A stretch of 64,000 bases of DNA, from NCBI RefSeq assembly GCF_017676345.1, contig NZ_JAFFZM010000004.1:124001-188000 (forward strand). Reading direction: 5' to 3'. Origin of the DNA: Streptomyces smyrnaeus (GTDB taxonomy: Bacteria; Actinomycetota; Actinomycetes; Streptomycetales; Streptomycetaceae). This document shows, piece after piece, positions 39,531 through 46,747 of this stretch (positions are counted from its first letter, which is position 1; each line of letters begins with the position of its first letter). The notes beneath the pieces are model-generated. The model was not told where the DNA came from and ran no database searches. It saw only the letters and a list, made by a program, of their open reading frames with translations. Made by a program: the position numbers and the translations under genes.

Positions 39531-39898
39531 AGCGAGCAGATATGGCGGGTAGTTACGGCGGGCGGGAGGCAAGCGGCCCCCGCCACGCCCCCTCATACGT
39601 CCCGGCAGGCAGCAGCGGGAACGTGGAGTCGAGTGCACCGGCCTTCCCGGTGCTGTTTCCCGCGAAGGACGCGGACCGTATTCGCGTCGACCGCCGGGTG
39701 ATGGAGGCGGATTTCGGAACGCGGAACCCGTAGGAGTGAAAACCGGGTGACGCGTATGGTTGCGTGCACCTGCCAGCTCTTATGCTCGAAATCCGGAGGG
39801 AATCCGGGTCGGGAAGAACGCGACCGCACCTCTCATCTCCGGCATCTCGTCGCCCAGGAAGCGCACGGGAATTCTCCCCGCCACGGGAAAGGTGTCCA
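39531..39898 (+). other. Intergenic region before the flavin oxidase
   Basis: These 368 nt hold no convincing gene or terminator. TATGGT at 39755-39760 is a candidate -10 box, so the oxidase may have its own promoter rather than rely on read-through from the NRPS. Confidence 0.4.
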
Positions 39899-41314
39899 GT
39901 GAGCCTGTCACGCAAGCAGTTGATCAAAGCAATGGCGGCCGGGACCACCGCGGCGGTGGGTCTCTCCCCGGGAATCGCCAACGCGTCGGTCGGCCGCGGG
40001 CGGATCATCGAGTGCGATGTCTGCGTCATCGGCGGTGGGGCGTCCGGAACGTACACCGCCATGCGGCTCCGCGAACTCGGCCGGGACGTTCTCGTCGTCG
40101 AGCGTACCGACAGGCTCGGCGGCCACACCGAGACCTACCGTGACCCCGTCACCGGCCGTACCGCCGAAGTGGGCCTGCTCATCTGGCGCGATCTGCCGAT
40201 CGTCCGTGACTTCTTCGACAAGCTCGACGTTCCCGTCGAGATCTCCGCGGGCCAGCAGGAGCCGCCGAAATTCGCCGACTTCAGGACCGGGCGCCTGATC
40301 GACTACCAGTATCCACCGAACACCGTGATGTCCGCCTACCTGCGGATCCGTCGTAAGTACCCGTTCCTGGAAGCCGGTTTCGACCTGCCCGACCCGGTCC
40401 CCTCCGAATTGCTCATGCCATTCCGGGAGTTCGCCGCCAAACACAATCTCGGAAGTCTCGTTCCCTTTGTCTTCCGTGCTCTGGACGGATTCGGCAACCT
40501 GCTCGACCTGCCCACGCTCTACATCATGAAGGGCTTGGACATCGACGGGACCTCCCGGATCATCAAAGGGAATTCCTTTCTCGCGACGAAGGCCCGGAAC
40601 AACGGCGGGCTGTACGAGAAGGCCACCGCACACCTCGGCGATGCCGTCCTGTTCGGCGCCGAGCTGACCGGTGTCGCCCGAGAGGACGGTGGTGTCACGC
40701 TCCGGGCCGCTACGCCGCAGGGCGAGCACACCATCCGTGCGAAGCAGATCGTCTTCACCGCACCCCCGGTGCCGGGCAACCTGGCGCCGTTCGATCTGGA
40801 CGACACCGAGCGCGCCCTCTTCGGCCGCTTCCGCTCCACGTTCTTCTACACCGGCCTGCTGCGGCTGCCGGGCGTCCCTGACAACCTCATGGTCCAGAAC
40901 GCCACCGCCGAACCACCGTTCCACACACCGGCGATGCCGGTGACCTACTTCATCGAGCCGAGTGGCGTGACGGGTCTGCACAAGGTGAAGTACGGCAGTA
41001 CGGTCGCCCTCACCCACGCGCAGGTGCGGGCGCGTGTCCTCGCCGACATCAGGCGCCTCGTGGCCGCGGGGACCCTTCCCAGGACCACGGTGGAACTGGA
41101 GACACTCAAGAGCCACAGCCCGTACGCGCTGACCGTCAGCCGCGACGACATCGCCGACGGCTTCTACCGCAGGCTGTACTCCCTGCAGGGCCGCAACCGC
41201 ACATTCTACAACGGCGCCGCTTTCCAGACGCACGACTCGTCACTGCTGTGGCAGTTCACCGAAAGGCTCTTGCCCCGACTCGAACAGGTCGGCCGCCGCC
41301 TCGGGCCCCGGTGA
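39899..41314 (+). CDS. FAD-dependent amine-oxidase-type oxidoreductase, probably exported
   Basis: A 471-residue flavoprotein. After a 30-residue leader, the FAD-binding motif DVCVIGGGASGTYTAMRLRELG is followed by VVERTDRLGGHTETY, the signature of the amine oxidase/protoporphyrinogen oxidase class. The resemblance is strongest to beta-cyclopiazonate dehydrogenase-like proteins. The leader begins SLSRKQLIKAMAAG and ends PGIANAS: an SRKxLIK Tat-like motif, a hydrophobic stretch and an Ala-x-Ala-type site, so Tat export with bound FAD is plausible. GTG 39899 has GGGAAAGG upstream. Its place behind NRPS and MbtH suggests it oxidises the peptide product, possibly outside the cell. That link is inference. 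Confidence 0.82.
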   Translation: MSLSRKQLIKAMAAGTTAAVGLSPGIANASVGRGRIIECDVCVIGGGASGTYTAMRLRELGRDVLVVERTDRLGGHTETYRDPVTGRTAEVGLLIWRDLPIVRDFFDKLDVPVEISAGQQEPPKFADFRTGRLIDYQYPPNTVMSAYLRIRRKYPFLEAGFDLPDPVPSELLMPFREFAAKHNLGSLVPFVFRALDGFGNLLDLPTLYIMKGLDIDGTSRIIKGNSFLATKARNNGGLYEKATAHLGDAVLFGAELTGVAREDGGVTLRAATPQGEHTIRAKQIVFTAPPVPGNLAPFDLDDTERALFGRFRSTFFYTGLLRLPGVPDNLMVQNATAEPPFHTPAMPVTYFIEPSGVTGLHKVKYGSTVALTHAQVRARVLADIRRLVAAGTLPRTTVELETLKSHSPYALTVSRDDIADGFYRRLYSLQGRNRTFYNGAAFQTHDSSLLWQFTERLLPRLEQVGRRLGPR

Positions 41315-41322
41315 GTGCGGGG

Positions 41323-41352
41323 CCCGGCCCGAAAACGGAGGCCCGGGCCGGG
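41323..41352 (+). terminator. Hairpin terminator of the oxidase gene
   Basis: A 9-bp perfect stem (CCCGGCCCG with CGGGCCGGG) and a 12-base loop begin eight bases after the stop and are followed by TTCTGCTGTTT. Confidence 0.7.
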
Positions 41353-41450
41353 TTCTGCTGTTTCGGGCAGCGCCGAAATGCCTTCCAGGGTTCGGCTACC
41401 ACCTTCTAGCGTCCCGTGCACAGCGTCCACGGCTGAACGGGAGAATGCCC

Positions 41451-41841
41451 ATGCTGAAGAAGGCGCTCACGCTCGCAGTTGCGGGTCTCATTGACCCTGG
41501 GCGCCGCGAGCGCCGCCGCGTCGAGCGGACCGGCGCTGACGGGAAAGTCGTCCTGCCCCCGTTCTTACGTCTGCGTGTGGGACAACGACTCGTTCTCAGG
41601 GAAACCGCGCTGGAAGTCGCAGGGAAACCTCGGCGCGCACAAGTCCGCCCACGGCCTGTCGGTCTTCAACAACGGCGTCCGGCACCCGGGTGCCGACCAC
41701 ATCCGCTACAAGTACACGTATGCCATCAACGGCAGAACCCACTACGGGTGTCTCCATTACCCCGGCGACACCCCGAACAGCGTGACCGCAATCGATACGA
41801 CCGTGACCTTGAACTATGCGAAGTGGGGCGGCGAGTGCTGA
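41451..41841 (+). pseudogene. I36-type secreted protein gene, single-base frameshift
   Basis: ATG 41451 opens a signal peptide (MLKKALTLAVAGL) that runs out of frame after CTC at 41487-41489. Skipping the single A at 41490 continues the protein as LTLGAASAAASSGPALTGK and then a mature domain that matches the next gene closely (CPRSYVCVWDN, ending LNYAKWGGEC). The repaired protein would be 129 residues, like its 131-residue neighbour. The mature part is otherwise intact, so the lesion is recent or a sequencing error. The family is peptidase inhibitor I36 (crystallin-like fold) with four cysteines. Confidence 0.85.
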
Positions 41842-41878
41842 CGTCGGGTGTCCGAGTGATGACACGGGAGGAGAATTT

Positions 41879-42274
41879 ATGATCAAGAAGGCGATGATGC
41901 TCGCTGCTGCGGGGCTCCTGACCGTCGCCACGGCCGGTGTCGCTACCGCCGTCGACGGCTCGCAGCTCACCGGCAAGGACGCATGCCCCAGGTCGTACGT
42001 GTGCGTGTGGGACAACACCAGCTTCTCGGGAAAGCCCAAGTGGAAATCTCAGGGCAATCTGTACGACCTGAAGTCGTACAACGGTATCTCGATCTTCAAC
42101 AACGGTGTGCGCTACCCGGGCGGGGACCACATCCGCTACCAGTACACCTATCGCCACAGCACCAGCCCTCACTACAAGGGCTGTCTGCACTACCCGGGCG
42201 ACAGCCCGACCACTGCGAAATCGATCGGCGTGACCGTCATCCTGGATTACGCGAAGTGGGGCGGCGAGTGCTGA
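41879..42274 (+). CDS. Secreted peptidase-inhibitor-I36-like protein
   Basis: A 131-residue exported protein. The signal peptide is about 1-25 (MIKKAMMLAAAGLLTVATAG), followed by a mature I36/beta-gamma-crystallin-like domain with CPRSYVCVWDN, SIFNNGVRYPGGDHIRY, GCLHYPGD and a terminal Cys. Four cysteines suggest two disulphides. I36 proteins such as SMPI inhibit metalloproteases, though most family members are untested. GGGAGGAG lies six bases before ATG 41879. It is a tandem paralogue of the frameshifted gene upstream. Confidence 0.85.
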   Translation: MIKKAMMLAAAGLLTVATAGVATAVDGSQLTGKDACPRSYVCVWDNTSFSGKPKWKSQGNLYDLKSYNGISIFNNGVRYPGGDHIRYQYTYRHSTSPHYKGCLHYPGDSPTTAKSIGVTVILDYAKWGGEC

Positions 42275-42301
42275 GCTGATCGTCGAGTGTCGCGTACAAA
42301 C

Positions 42302-42340
42302 GCCGGCGGGCCCCAGTCAACGAACCCGGGGCCCGCCGGC
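42302..42340. terminator. Strong bidirectional terminator
   Basis: A 13-bp perfect GC stem (42302-42314 with 42328-42340) and a 13-base loop lie between the converging I36 and AhpD-like genes. Confidence 0.8.
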
Positions 42341-42352
42341 CACTTATGCAGG

Positions 42353-42829
42353 TCAGTTGAGCGAGGCGAAGGCGCCGGGCTCGTACGAGCCACCCGGGTT
42401 GTGCACGATCACGTTCATCCGGGTGGCCGCGTTGATGAGCGAGACCAGGCAGACCAGTGCACCGACCTGGTCGTCGTCGTAGTGCTTGCGGACCTCGGCC
42501 CAGGTCTCGTCGGACACGCCCAGGTCGCCGAGCCGGGTGCCCTCCTCGGCCAGCGCCAGCGCGGCCCGCTCGGCCTCGGTGAACACGGTGCTGTGGCGCC
42601 ATGCGGCCACCAGATTGAGCCGGAGGGTGGTTTCACCGGCGGCTGCGGCCTCCTTGGTGTGGATGTCCACGCAGAAGCCGCAGCCGTTGAGCTGGCCGAC
42701 CCGCAGCTCCACCAGTTCCCGCAGCGCCCTGGGCAGCGTCGACTGTTCCAGCACCGACGAGACGTTGTAGAACCGCTTAACGATCTTCGCGGCGGTGGGG
42801 CTGTCGAACAGATGGAAACGGGGTTCCAT
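42353..42829 (-). CDS. Carboxymuconolactone decarboxylase/AhpD-like protein
   Basis: A 158-residue AhpD-fold protein with CGFCVDIHTKEA as its redox-active Cys pair and His. It is a paralogue of the gene at 20512-20985 (shared HTKEAAAAGE, ERAALALAEEGTR and NAATRMNVI-type ends). It is divergent from the second ECF41 sigma gene and preceded by a near-perfect ECF41 promoter, so it is the expected target of that sigma factor. Confidence 0.9.
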   Translation of the reverse strand: MEPRFHLFDSPTAAKIVKRFYNVSSVLEQSTLPRALRELVELRVGQLNGCGFCVDIHTKEAAAAGETTLRLNLVAAWRHSTVFTEAERAALALAEEGTRLGDLGVSDETWAEVRKHYDDDQVGALVCLVSLINAATRMNVIVHNPGGSYEPGAFASLN

Positions 42830-42897
42830 GGCTTCGTCCTCTCCTCGTGGGTCGCGTGCGGCGGCGAGCGTTCGCACGGCGTCGTTACGGACATGGA

Positions 42898-42924
42898 GAT
42901 GCCGCGGTCCCGACCCCTGTGACA
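42898..42924 (-). promoter_or_regulatory. ECF41-type promoter of the AhpD-like gene
   Basis: The minus strand reads TGTCACA-N16-CATC, one mismatch from the CGTC consensus. The -10 ends 69 nt before the start codon. Confidence 0.7.
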
Positions 42925-42958
42925 GCGCGGTGGTGTGACGTACGCCACAGGCCAGGCG

Positions 42959-42985
42959 TGTCACAGGCTGCTCGGGACCGGTGTC
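42959..42985 (+). promoter_or_regulatory. ECF41-type promoter of the second sigma gene
   Basis: The plus strand reads TGTCACA-N16-TGTC, one mismatch from consensus and 42 nt before ATG 43028. It lies back to back with the divergent site, which implies autoregulation. Confidence 0.65.
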
Positions 42986-43027
42986 TTGTGTGCGGAACGG
43001 TCGACGGCGAGCAGGCAGGAGCCATCC

Positions 43028-43963
43028 ATGGGGGAGCGCAGCGAGCATCCGAGGGACGCGGCCGCGTCGCCCGCTCGAGGCGTGCGGATGGAGTCCGCCA
43101 CGGAGGGATTCGTCGCCCACCGCAATCTGCTGTTCACCGTCGCCTACGAGATGCTCGGTTCGGCTGCCGACGCGGAGGACGTACTGCAGGAGACCTGGAT
43201 GCGGTGGGCGGGTGTCGACCACGCCGCCGTGCAGGACGAGCGCGCCTACCTGGTCCGGATCGTCACGCGTCAGGCGCTGACCCGGCTGCGTACGCTGCGC
43301 CGGCGCAAGGAGTCCTACGTCGGCCCCTGGCTGCCCGAGCCGCTGCTGACCGCTCCCGATGTGGCCGACGACGTCGAGCTGGCCGACAGCGTCTCGATGG
43401 CGATGCTGCTGGTGCTGGAGACTCTGTCCCCGACCGAGCGCGCGGTGTTCGTGCTGCGCGAGGTGTTCGGTCTGGAGTACGACGAGATCGCGGAGGCCGT
43501 CGGCAAGAACCCGGCCGCCGTCCGCCAGATCGCACACCGGGCGCGGGCACACGTCGCGGCCCGCCGACCACGGGAGGCCGTGTCTCCCGCCGAGGCCCAG
43601 GAGGCCTTCGAGGCGTTCCGGCGGGCGATCGAGACCGGCGATCTGCAGCGTCTGCTCGACACCCTGGCACCCGATGTCGTCCTCCTGGGTGACGGCGGGG
43701 GAGTCGTGCAGGCCGTCCTGCACCCCGTCGTGGGAGCCGACCCGGTGGCTGCGCTGATGGCCGGACTGGGCAGGTTCGGCGCCACGGCGTCGCTGCAGCC
43801 GGTGCAGGTCAACGGCTACCCGGCGCTGATACTCCGGCTCGACGGCGCGATCGACACCGTCATGGCGGTGCGCATCGACGGTGGGCTCGTCACGGGCCTG
43901 TACGCCGTACGCAACCCCGAGAAACTCTCCCGCGTCGAGCGGGAGACCACCCTGCGCCGCTGA
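43028..43963 (+). CDS. ECF41-family RNA polymerase sigma factor
   Basis: A 311-residue ECF sigma factor with region 2 (LLFTVAYEMLGSAADAEDVLQETWMRW), region 4 (LSPTERAVFVLREVFGLEYDEIAEAV) and a SnoaL-like C-terminal domain. WLPEPLL is intact. The C-terminal motif reads DGGGV instead of DGGGK, and the NPDKL motif reads NPEKL. Because the extension modulates activity in this family, these changes may alter its control. ATG 43028 follows AGGCAGGAG. It sits head-to-head with an AhpD-like gene, the standard ECF41 arrangement. Confidence 0.92.
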   Translation: MGERSEHPRDAAASPARGVRMESATEGFVAHRNLLFTVAYEMLGSAADAEDVLQETWMRWAGVDHAAVQDERAYLVRIVTRQALTRLRTLRRRKESYVGPWLPEPLLTAPDVADDVELADSVSMAMLLVLETLSPTERAVFVLREVFGLEYDEIAEAVGKNPAAVRQIAHRARAHVAARRPREAVSPAEAQEAFEAFRRAIETGDLQRLLDTLAPDVVLLGDGGGVVQAVLHPVVGADPVAALMAGLGRFGATASLQPVQVNGYPALILRLDGAIDTVMAVRIDGGLVTGLYAVRNPEKLSRVERETTLRR

Positions 43964-43997
43964 CAGCAGTCGTAGCGCGGCCACCGGGCTCGGCCGC

Positions 43998-44023
43998 CCC
44001 GGGCACCGGCCGCGGTGCCCGGG
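43998..44023 (+). terminator. Hairpin terminator of the sigma gene
   Basis: An 11-bp perfect stem (CCCGGGCACCG with CGGTGCCCGGG) and a 4-base loop begin 35 nt after the stop. Confidence 0.75.
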
Positions 44024-44162
44024 ACGACCGAGCGGAAACGTGTACACCCACCGGTCGCACATGCTTTACTTCGCTCTTGTGACGAGCAGTTTGCCGGTAA
44101 CTCGCGGCATGCGCACTGCCGTTACTCCGCGAGTTTTCCTGTGCAACTGGGAGGATGTCCAA

Positions 44163-44555
44163 GTGAAGCTCAGAATCGGCGGACTGCTCGGCGCGCTGTC
44201 CCTCGGGGCCGTTGCCGTGCTGGGGTCGGGTTCCGCCGCGCAGGCCCAGCAGGCCGACGCGGAACTCAAGAGGCTGAAATGCCCGAACTGGCAGTTCTGT
44301 CTGTACGAGCACGACAACTACCGCGGCAGCAGCGCCCGCATCCTGCTCAAGAACGTCCCCAACCTGGCGGCCTCGGACTACAGGTTCGACAACAAGGCCA
44401 GCTCCATGTCGAACAACACCGGCTACAGCGTGACGCTGTACCAGTACAAGAACTACGGCGGTGCTCGCTACGTCGCCAGGAAGCAGAGCGAGGACAAGGA
44501 CCTGACCAACAACCGCTTCGACAACAAGGCCAGTTCGGTGCGGTTCAAGTTCTAG
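44163..44555 (+). CDS. Secreted I36/beta-gamma-crystallin-like protein
   Basis: A 130-residue exported protein. The signal peptide is about 1-30 (ending AAQAQ). The mature domain has two crystallin-type motifs (FCLYEHDNYRGSSARIL and VTLYQYKNYGGARYV) and a repeated RFDNKASS segment (about 83 and 120). Two cysteines are close together (CPNWQFC). It is more distant from the two I36 genes at 41.5-42.3 kb but of the same general fold. GGGAGG lies eight bases before GTG 44163. Function is not assignable beyond a stable secreted beta domain. Confidence 0.82.
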   Translation: MKLRIGGLLGALSLGAVAVLGSGSAAQAQQADAELKRLKCPNWQFCLYEHDNYRGSSARILLKNVPNLAASDYRFDNKASSMSNNTGYSVTLYQYKNYGGARYVARKQSEDKDLTNNRFDNKASSVRFKF

Positions 44556-44665
44556 CAGCGCCGCATCGCAGAGCTCATCGGCATGAGAGCTCATGAACGT
44601 GATCACACGAAGGGCGTGGCCCGGCGGTCCACGGCGCCGCGCCCTCTCCTCGCTGGAGGCCGACA

Positions 44666-45577
44666 GTGTCACTGTGTTCCAGGGCAGTCCCCGTGCTGAT
44701 GCTGCTCTGTGTGGTCACCGGTTGCGCAGCGGAGGTGGACTCCGCATCGAGGTCGAAGCCGGCTGCGGCGGGCGGGGCGACCGCCCCCGTGCCGCCGCCC
44801 GGGGACGAGGCCGTGTCGATCAGTGTGCCGCTGGACCGCTACGACCCCTCACCCGCCGAACTGGAGGTCATCGACGCCGCCGAGGACGTCCTGGTCGGCG
44901 AGTGCATGCGGCGCCAAGGGCTGTCCTGGAAGCGGCTTCCGAGAGCCGCCGCGAAGGATGCCGAGCCGCGCAACCGGCGCCGCTACGGGGTCGTGGAGCC
45001 CCAGATCGCCCGGATTTACGGCTACCACCTGCCTCCCGACCGGCCCACTGTCGCACGGCGGGAGGCGGCCGAGGAGAAGCGCCGGAAGGGGCTCGACGGC
45101 ATGGAGAAGAAGGCCGCTTACGGATCGGAAGGGCGGCCGCCGGGCAAAACCTCCGGAGGCTGTCTGAAGAAGGCCGAGGAGACGCTCCTCGAAGAGGTCC
45201 CCGACGCGGACTTCGGCCTGTTGAACGACACCATCGGCGCCACCTACGAGCAGTCCATGAAGGACCGGGTGCTGGTGCGGGTCTTCCGGGCCTGGAGCGC
45301 CTGCATGCGGCAGGCCGGCTACCGCTACGCCCACCCGCTGGAGCCCCTCGCGGAAGAGCGCCGGCTGAACGGCGACCAGGTCTCCGAGGGGGAGATCCGG
45401 CAGGCCCGGGCGGATGTGCGCTGCAAGAAGAGCACCGACCTGGTGCCGGTGTGGAACGCGGCGGAGAACCGCATCCAGCGTGCGGCGACAGAGAAGAACT
45501 CCGCCGCCTTCGCCGAGCTGCTGCGTGCGCAGCGCGCATGGATGGCCGCCGCGCACCGGGTGCTGGACAAGGGCTGA
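44666..45577 (+). CDS. Hypothetical lipoprotein
   Basis: A 303-residue lipoprotein with lipobox VTGC (Cys20). The mature part is helical and highly charged (EEKRRKGLDGMEKKAAYG) with about six cysteines, including GECMRRQG, GGCLKKAEE, SACMRQAG and DVRCKKS. This pattern is seen in a group of Streptomyces surface proteins of unknown role. GGAGG precedes GTG 44666. No catalytic motif is seen. Confidence 0.75.
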   Translation: MSLCSRAVPVLMLLCVVTGCAAEVDSASRSKPAAAGGATAPVPPPGDEAVSISVPLDRYDPSPAELEVIDAAEDVLVGECMRRQGLSWKRLPRAAAKDAEPRNRRRYGVVEPQIARIYGYHLPPDRPTVARREAAEEKRRKGLDGMEKKAAYGSEGRPPGKTSGGCLKKAEETLLEEVPDADFGLLNDTIGATYEQSMKDRVLVRVFRAWSACMRQAGYRYAHPLEPLAEERRLNGDQVSEGEIRQARADVRCKKSTDLVPVWNAAENRIQRAATEKNSAAFAELLRAQRAWMAAAHRVLDKG

Positions 45578-45589
45578 GCTCCGGACGGA

Positions 45590-45933
45590 TGCGCTCTTGC
45601 GCTGTTCCGTCACCCTGCGCGAGCTGCTTGCGCACCGTTCCGGAGTCGTCGGCGTCGACGGCGGGTTCACCACCGAGGAGTAGGCCGACGACCGGCTGAC
45701 GGCCGCGCGGCTCGCGGGGCAGCGGCCGTTCTGGGAGCCGGGAGCGGCCTACGGCTACCACGGCTTTGTGATCGGTGCACTGACGGGCGAGGTCGTGCGG
45801 CGGGTGACCGGCCGCTCCATCCAGGAGATCTACGAGGAGCGGATCCGCGCCGCACGACCTCGACTTCCATCTGGGGCTGCCCGAGACGCTCGAAGTGTGC
45901 CGTGCCGACGTACTGCCGATGTTGCACCGGTAG
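45590..45933 (+). pseudogene. Serine hydrolase (beta-lactamase class C family) remnant
   Basis: The translation contains VTLRELLAHRSGV, typical of serine beta-lactamase-family hydrolases. An in-frame TAG follows at 45681-45683, then ADDRLTAARLAGQRPFWEPG and GYHGFVIGALTGEVVRRVTG. At about 45849 the frame shifts and continues as PHDLDFHLGLPETLE to TAG 45931. Both ends are missing, including the SxxK active site, so the gene is dead. It lies right after the lipoprotein gene. Confidence 0.8.
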
Positions 45934-46056
45934 GTCGTCGCCGACGGACCGCGAGGCGCTGGGCGCGGGACCGGAGGACGTTGGGCCGGGGGACGCGGGG
46001 CGCGGCGTGCAAATCCCGGACGCAGGGTCGGCGACCCGGCGGTCCGGCAGCGGAGT

Positions 46057-46641
46057 TCAACTCGTCGTCGACTCGGTCGACTTCTTGGTCAACGCGTCCA
46101 TGAGGAGGTCGACAAGTCGGCCGGCCTGCTCCTTGGTGCCGTGCTGCACGGAGTAGGCGATGCCGCCCATCAGCAGCAGGACATCGTCAGCAGTCACATC
46201 GGGTCGCAGGCTGCCGTCCCGGGCGCCTGCTTCGAGGAGGGTGGCGACGGCGTCGGTCAGTAGCGCCCTGCTGTCGGCATACGGGTCGACCCCGGAGGCG
46301 ATGACCGTGTTGAGCGCTGCGGACATACCGCTCTTGGCCGTGGCGTAGTCGATGAAGTGGGCCATCCATGTCCGGGTGGCCTCGGCGGCCGGGTGCCGGG
46401 CGACGAGGTCGGCCGCCTTGTCGCACACGCGGGTGAGTTGGCGTCGGTAGGCGGCGTCGATGAGGGCTTCGCGCGTCGGGAAGTGCCGGTAGAGCGTACC
46501 CACACCGACACCGGCCTGCTTGGCGATGGCGGCCGGCGCGGTGTCCAGCCCCTGCTCGGCGAAGGCCCGGGCGGCGACCTCCAGCAGGCGTTCCCTGTTC
46601 TGCAGCGCATCGCTTCTGGGCCGACGGGGGGTGGCGGGCAT
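46057..46641 (-). CDS. TetR-family repressor
   Basis: A 194-residue TetR protein with an N-terminal HTH (ERLLEVAARAFAEQGLDTAPAAIAKQAGVGVGTLYRHFPTREAL) and an all-helical ligand domain. GAAGGA precedes ATG 46641. It is divergent from an SDR gene, and two palindromic operators lie between them (46681-46721), so it most likely represses that SDR and itself in the absence of an inducer. Confidence 0.9.
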   Translation of the reverse strand: MPATPRRPRSDALQNRERLLEVAARAFAEQGLDTAPAAIAKQAGVGVGTLYRHFPTREALIDAAYRRQLTRVCDKAADLVARHPAAEATRTWMAHFIDYATAKSGMSAALNTVIASGVDPYADSRALLTDAVATLLEAGARDGSLRPDVTADDVLLLMGGIAYSVQHGTKEQAGRLVDLLMDALTKKSTESTTS

Positions 46642-46680
46642 GCGCGTTCCTTCTGTGCCTGTCTCGGGCCGATTGCAATC

Positions 46681-46721
46681 CGGAATACGTTCCGCTTAAC
46701 TGCTTACCGGAACGTATTCCG
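46681..46721. promoter_or_regulatory. Paired TetR operators
   Basis: CGGAATACGTTCCG (46681-46694) and its exact reverse complement (46708-46721) are separated by 13 bases. Each copy has a palindromic GGAA-N4-TTCC core, so a dimer could occupy each site. Confidence 0.75.
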
Positions 46722-46747
46722 GTAACACTCTACTCCAGGAGACGCCC

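Noticed and set aside
32069..41314. Assignment of the NRPS locus to legonmycin-like pyrrolizidine clusters.
   Set aside because: The domain order is similar, but the flavoprotein is amine-oxidase-like rather than a Baeyer-Villiger monooxygenase, and the A-domain pockets do not read as Ser/Thr and Pro.
41451..41841. Programmed frameshifting in the I36 gene.
   Set aside because: No slippery heptamer or downstream structure at 41490; mutation or sequencing error is simpler.
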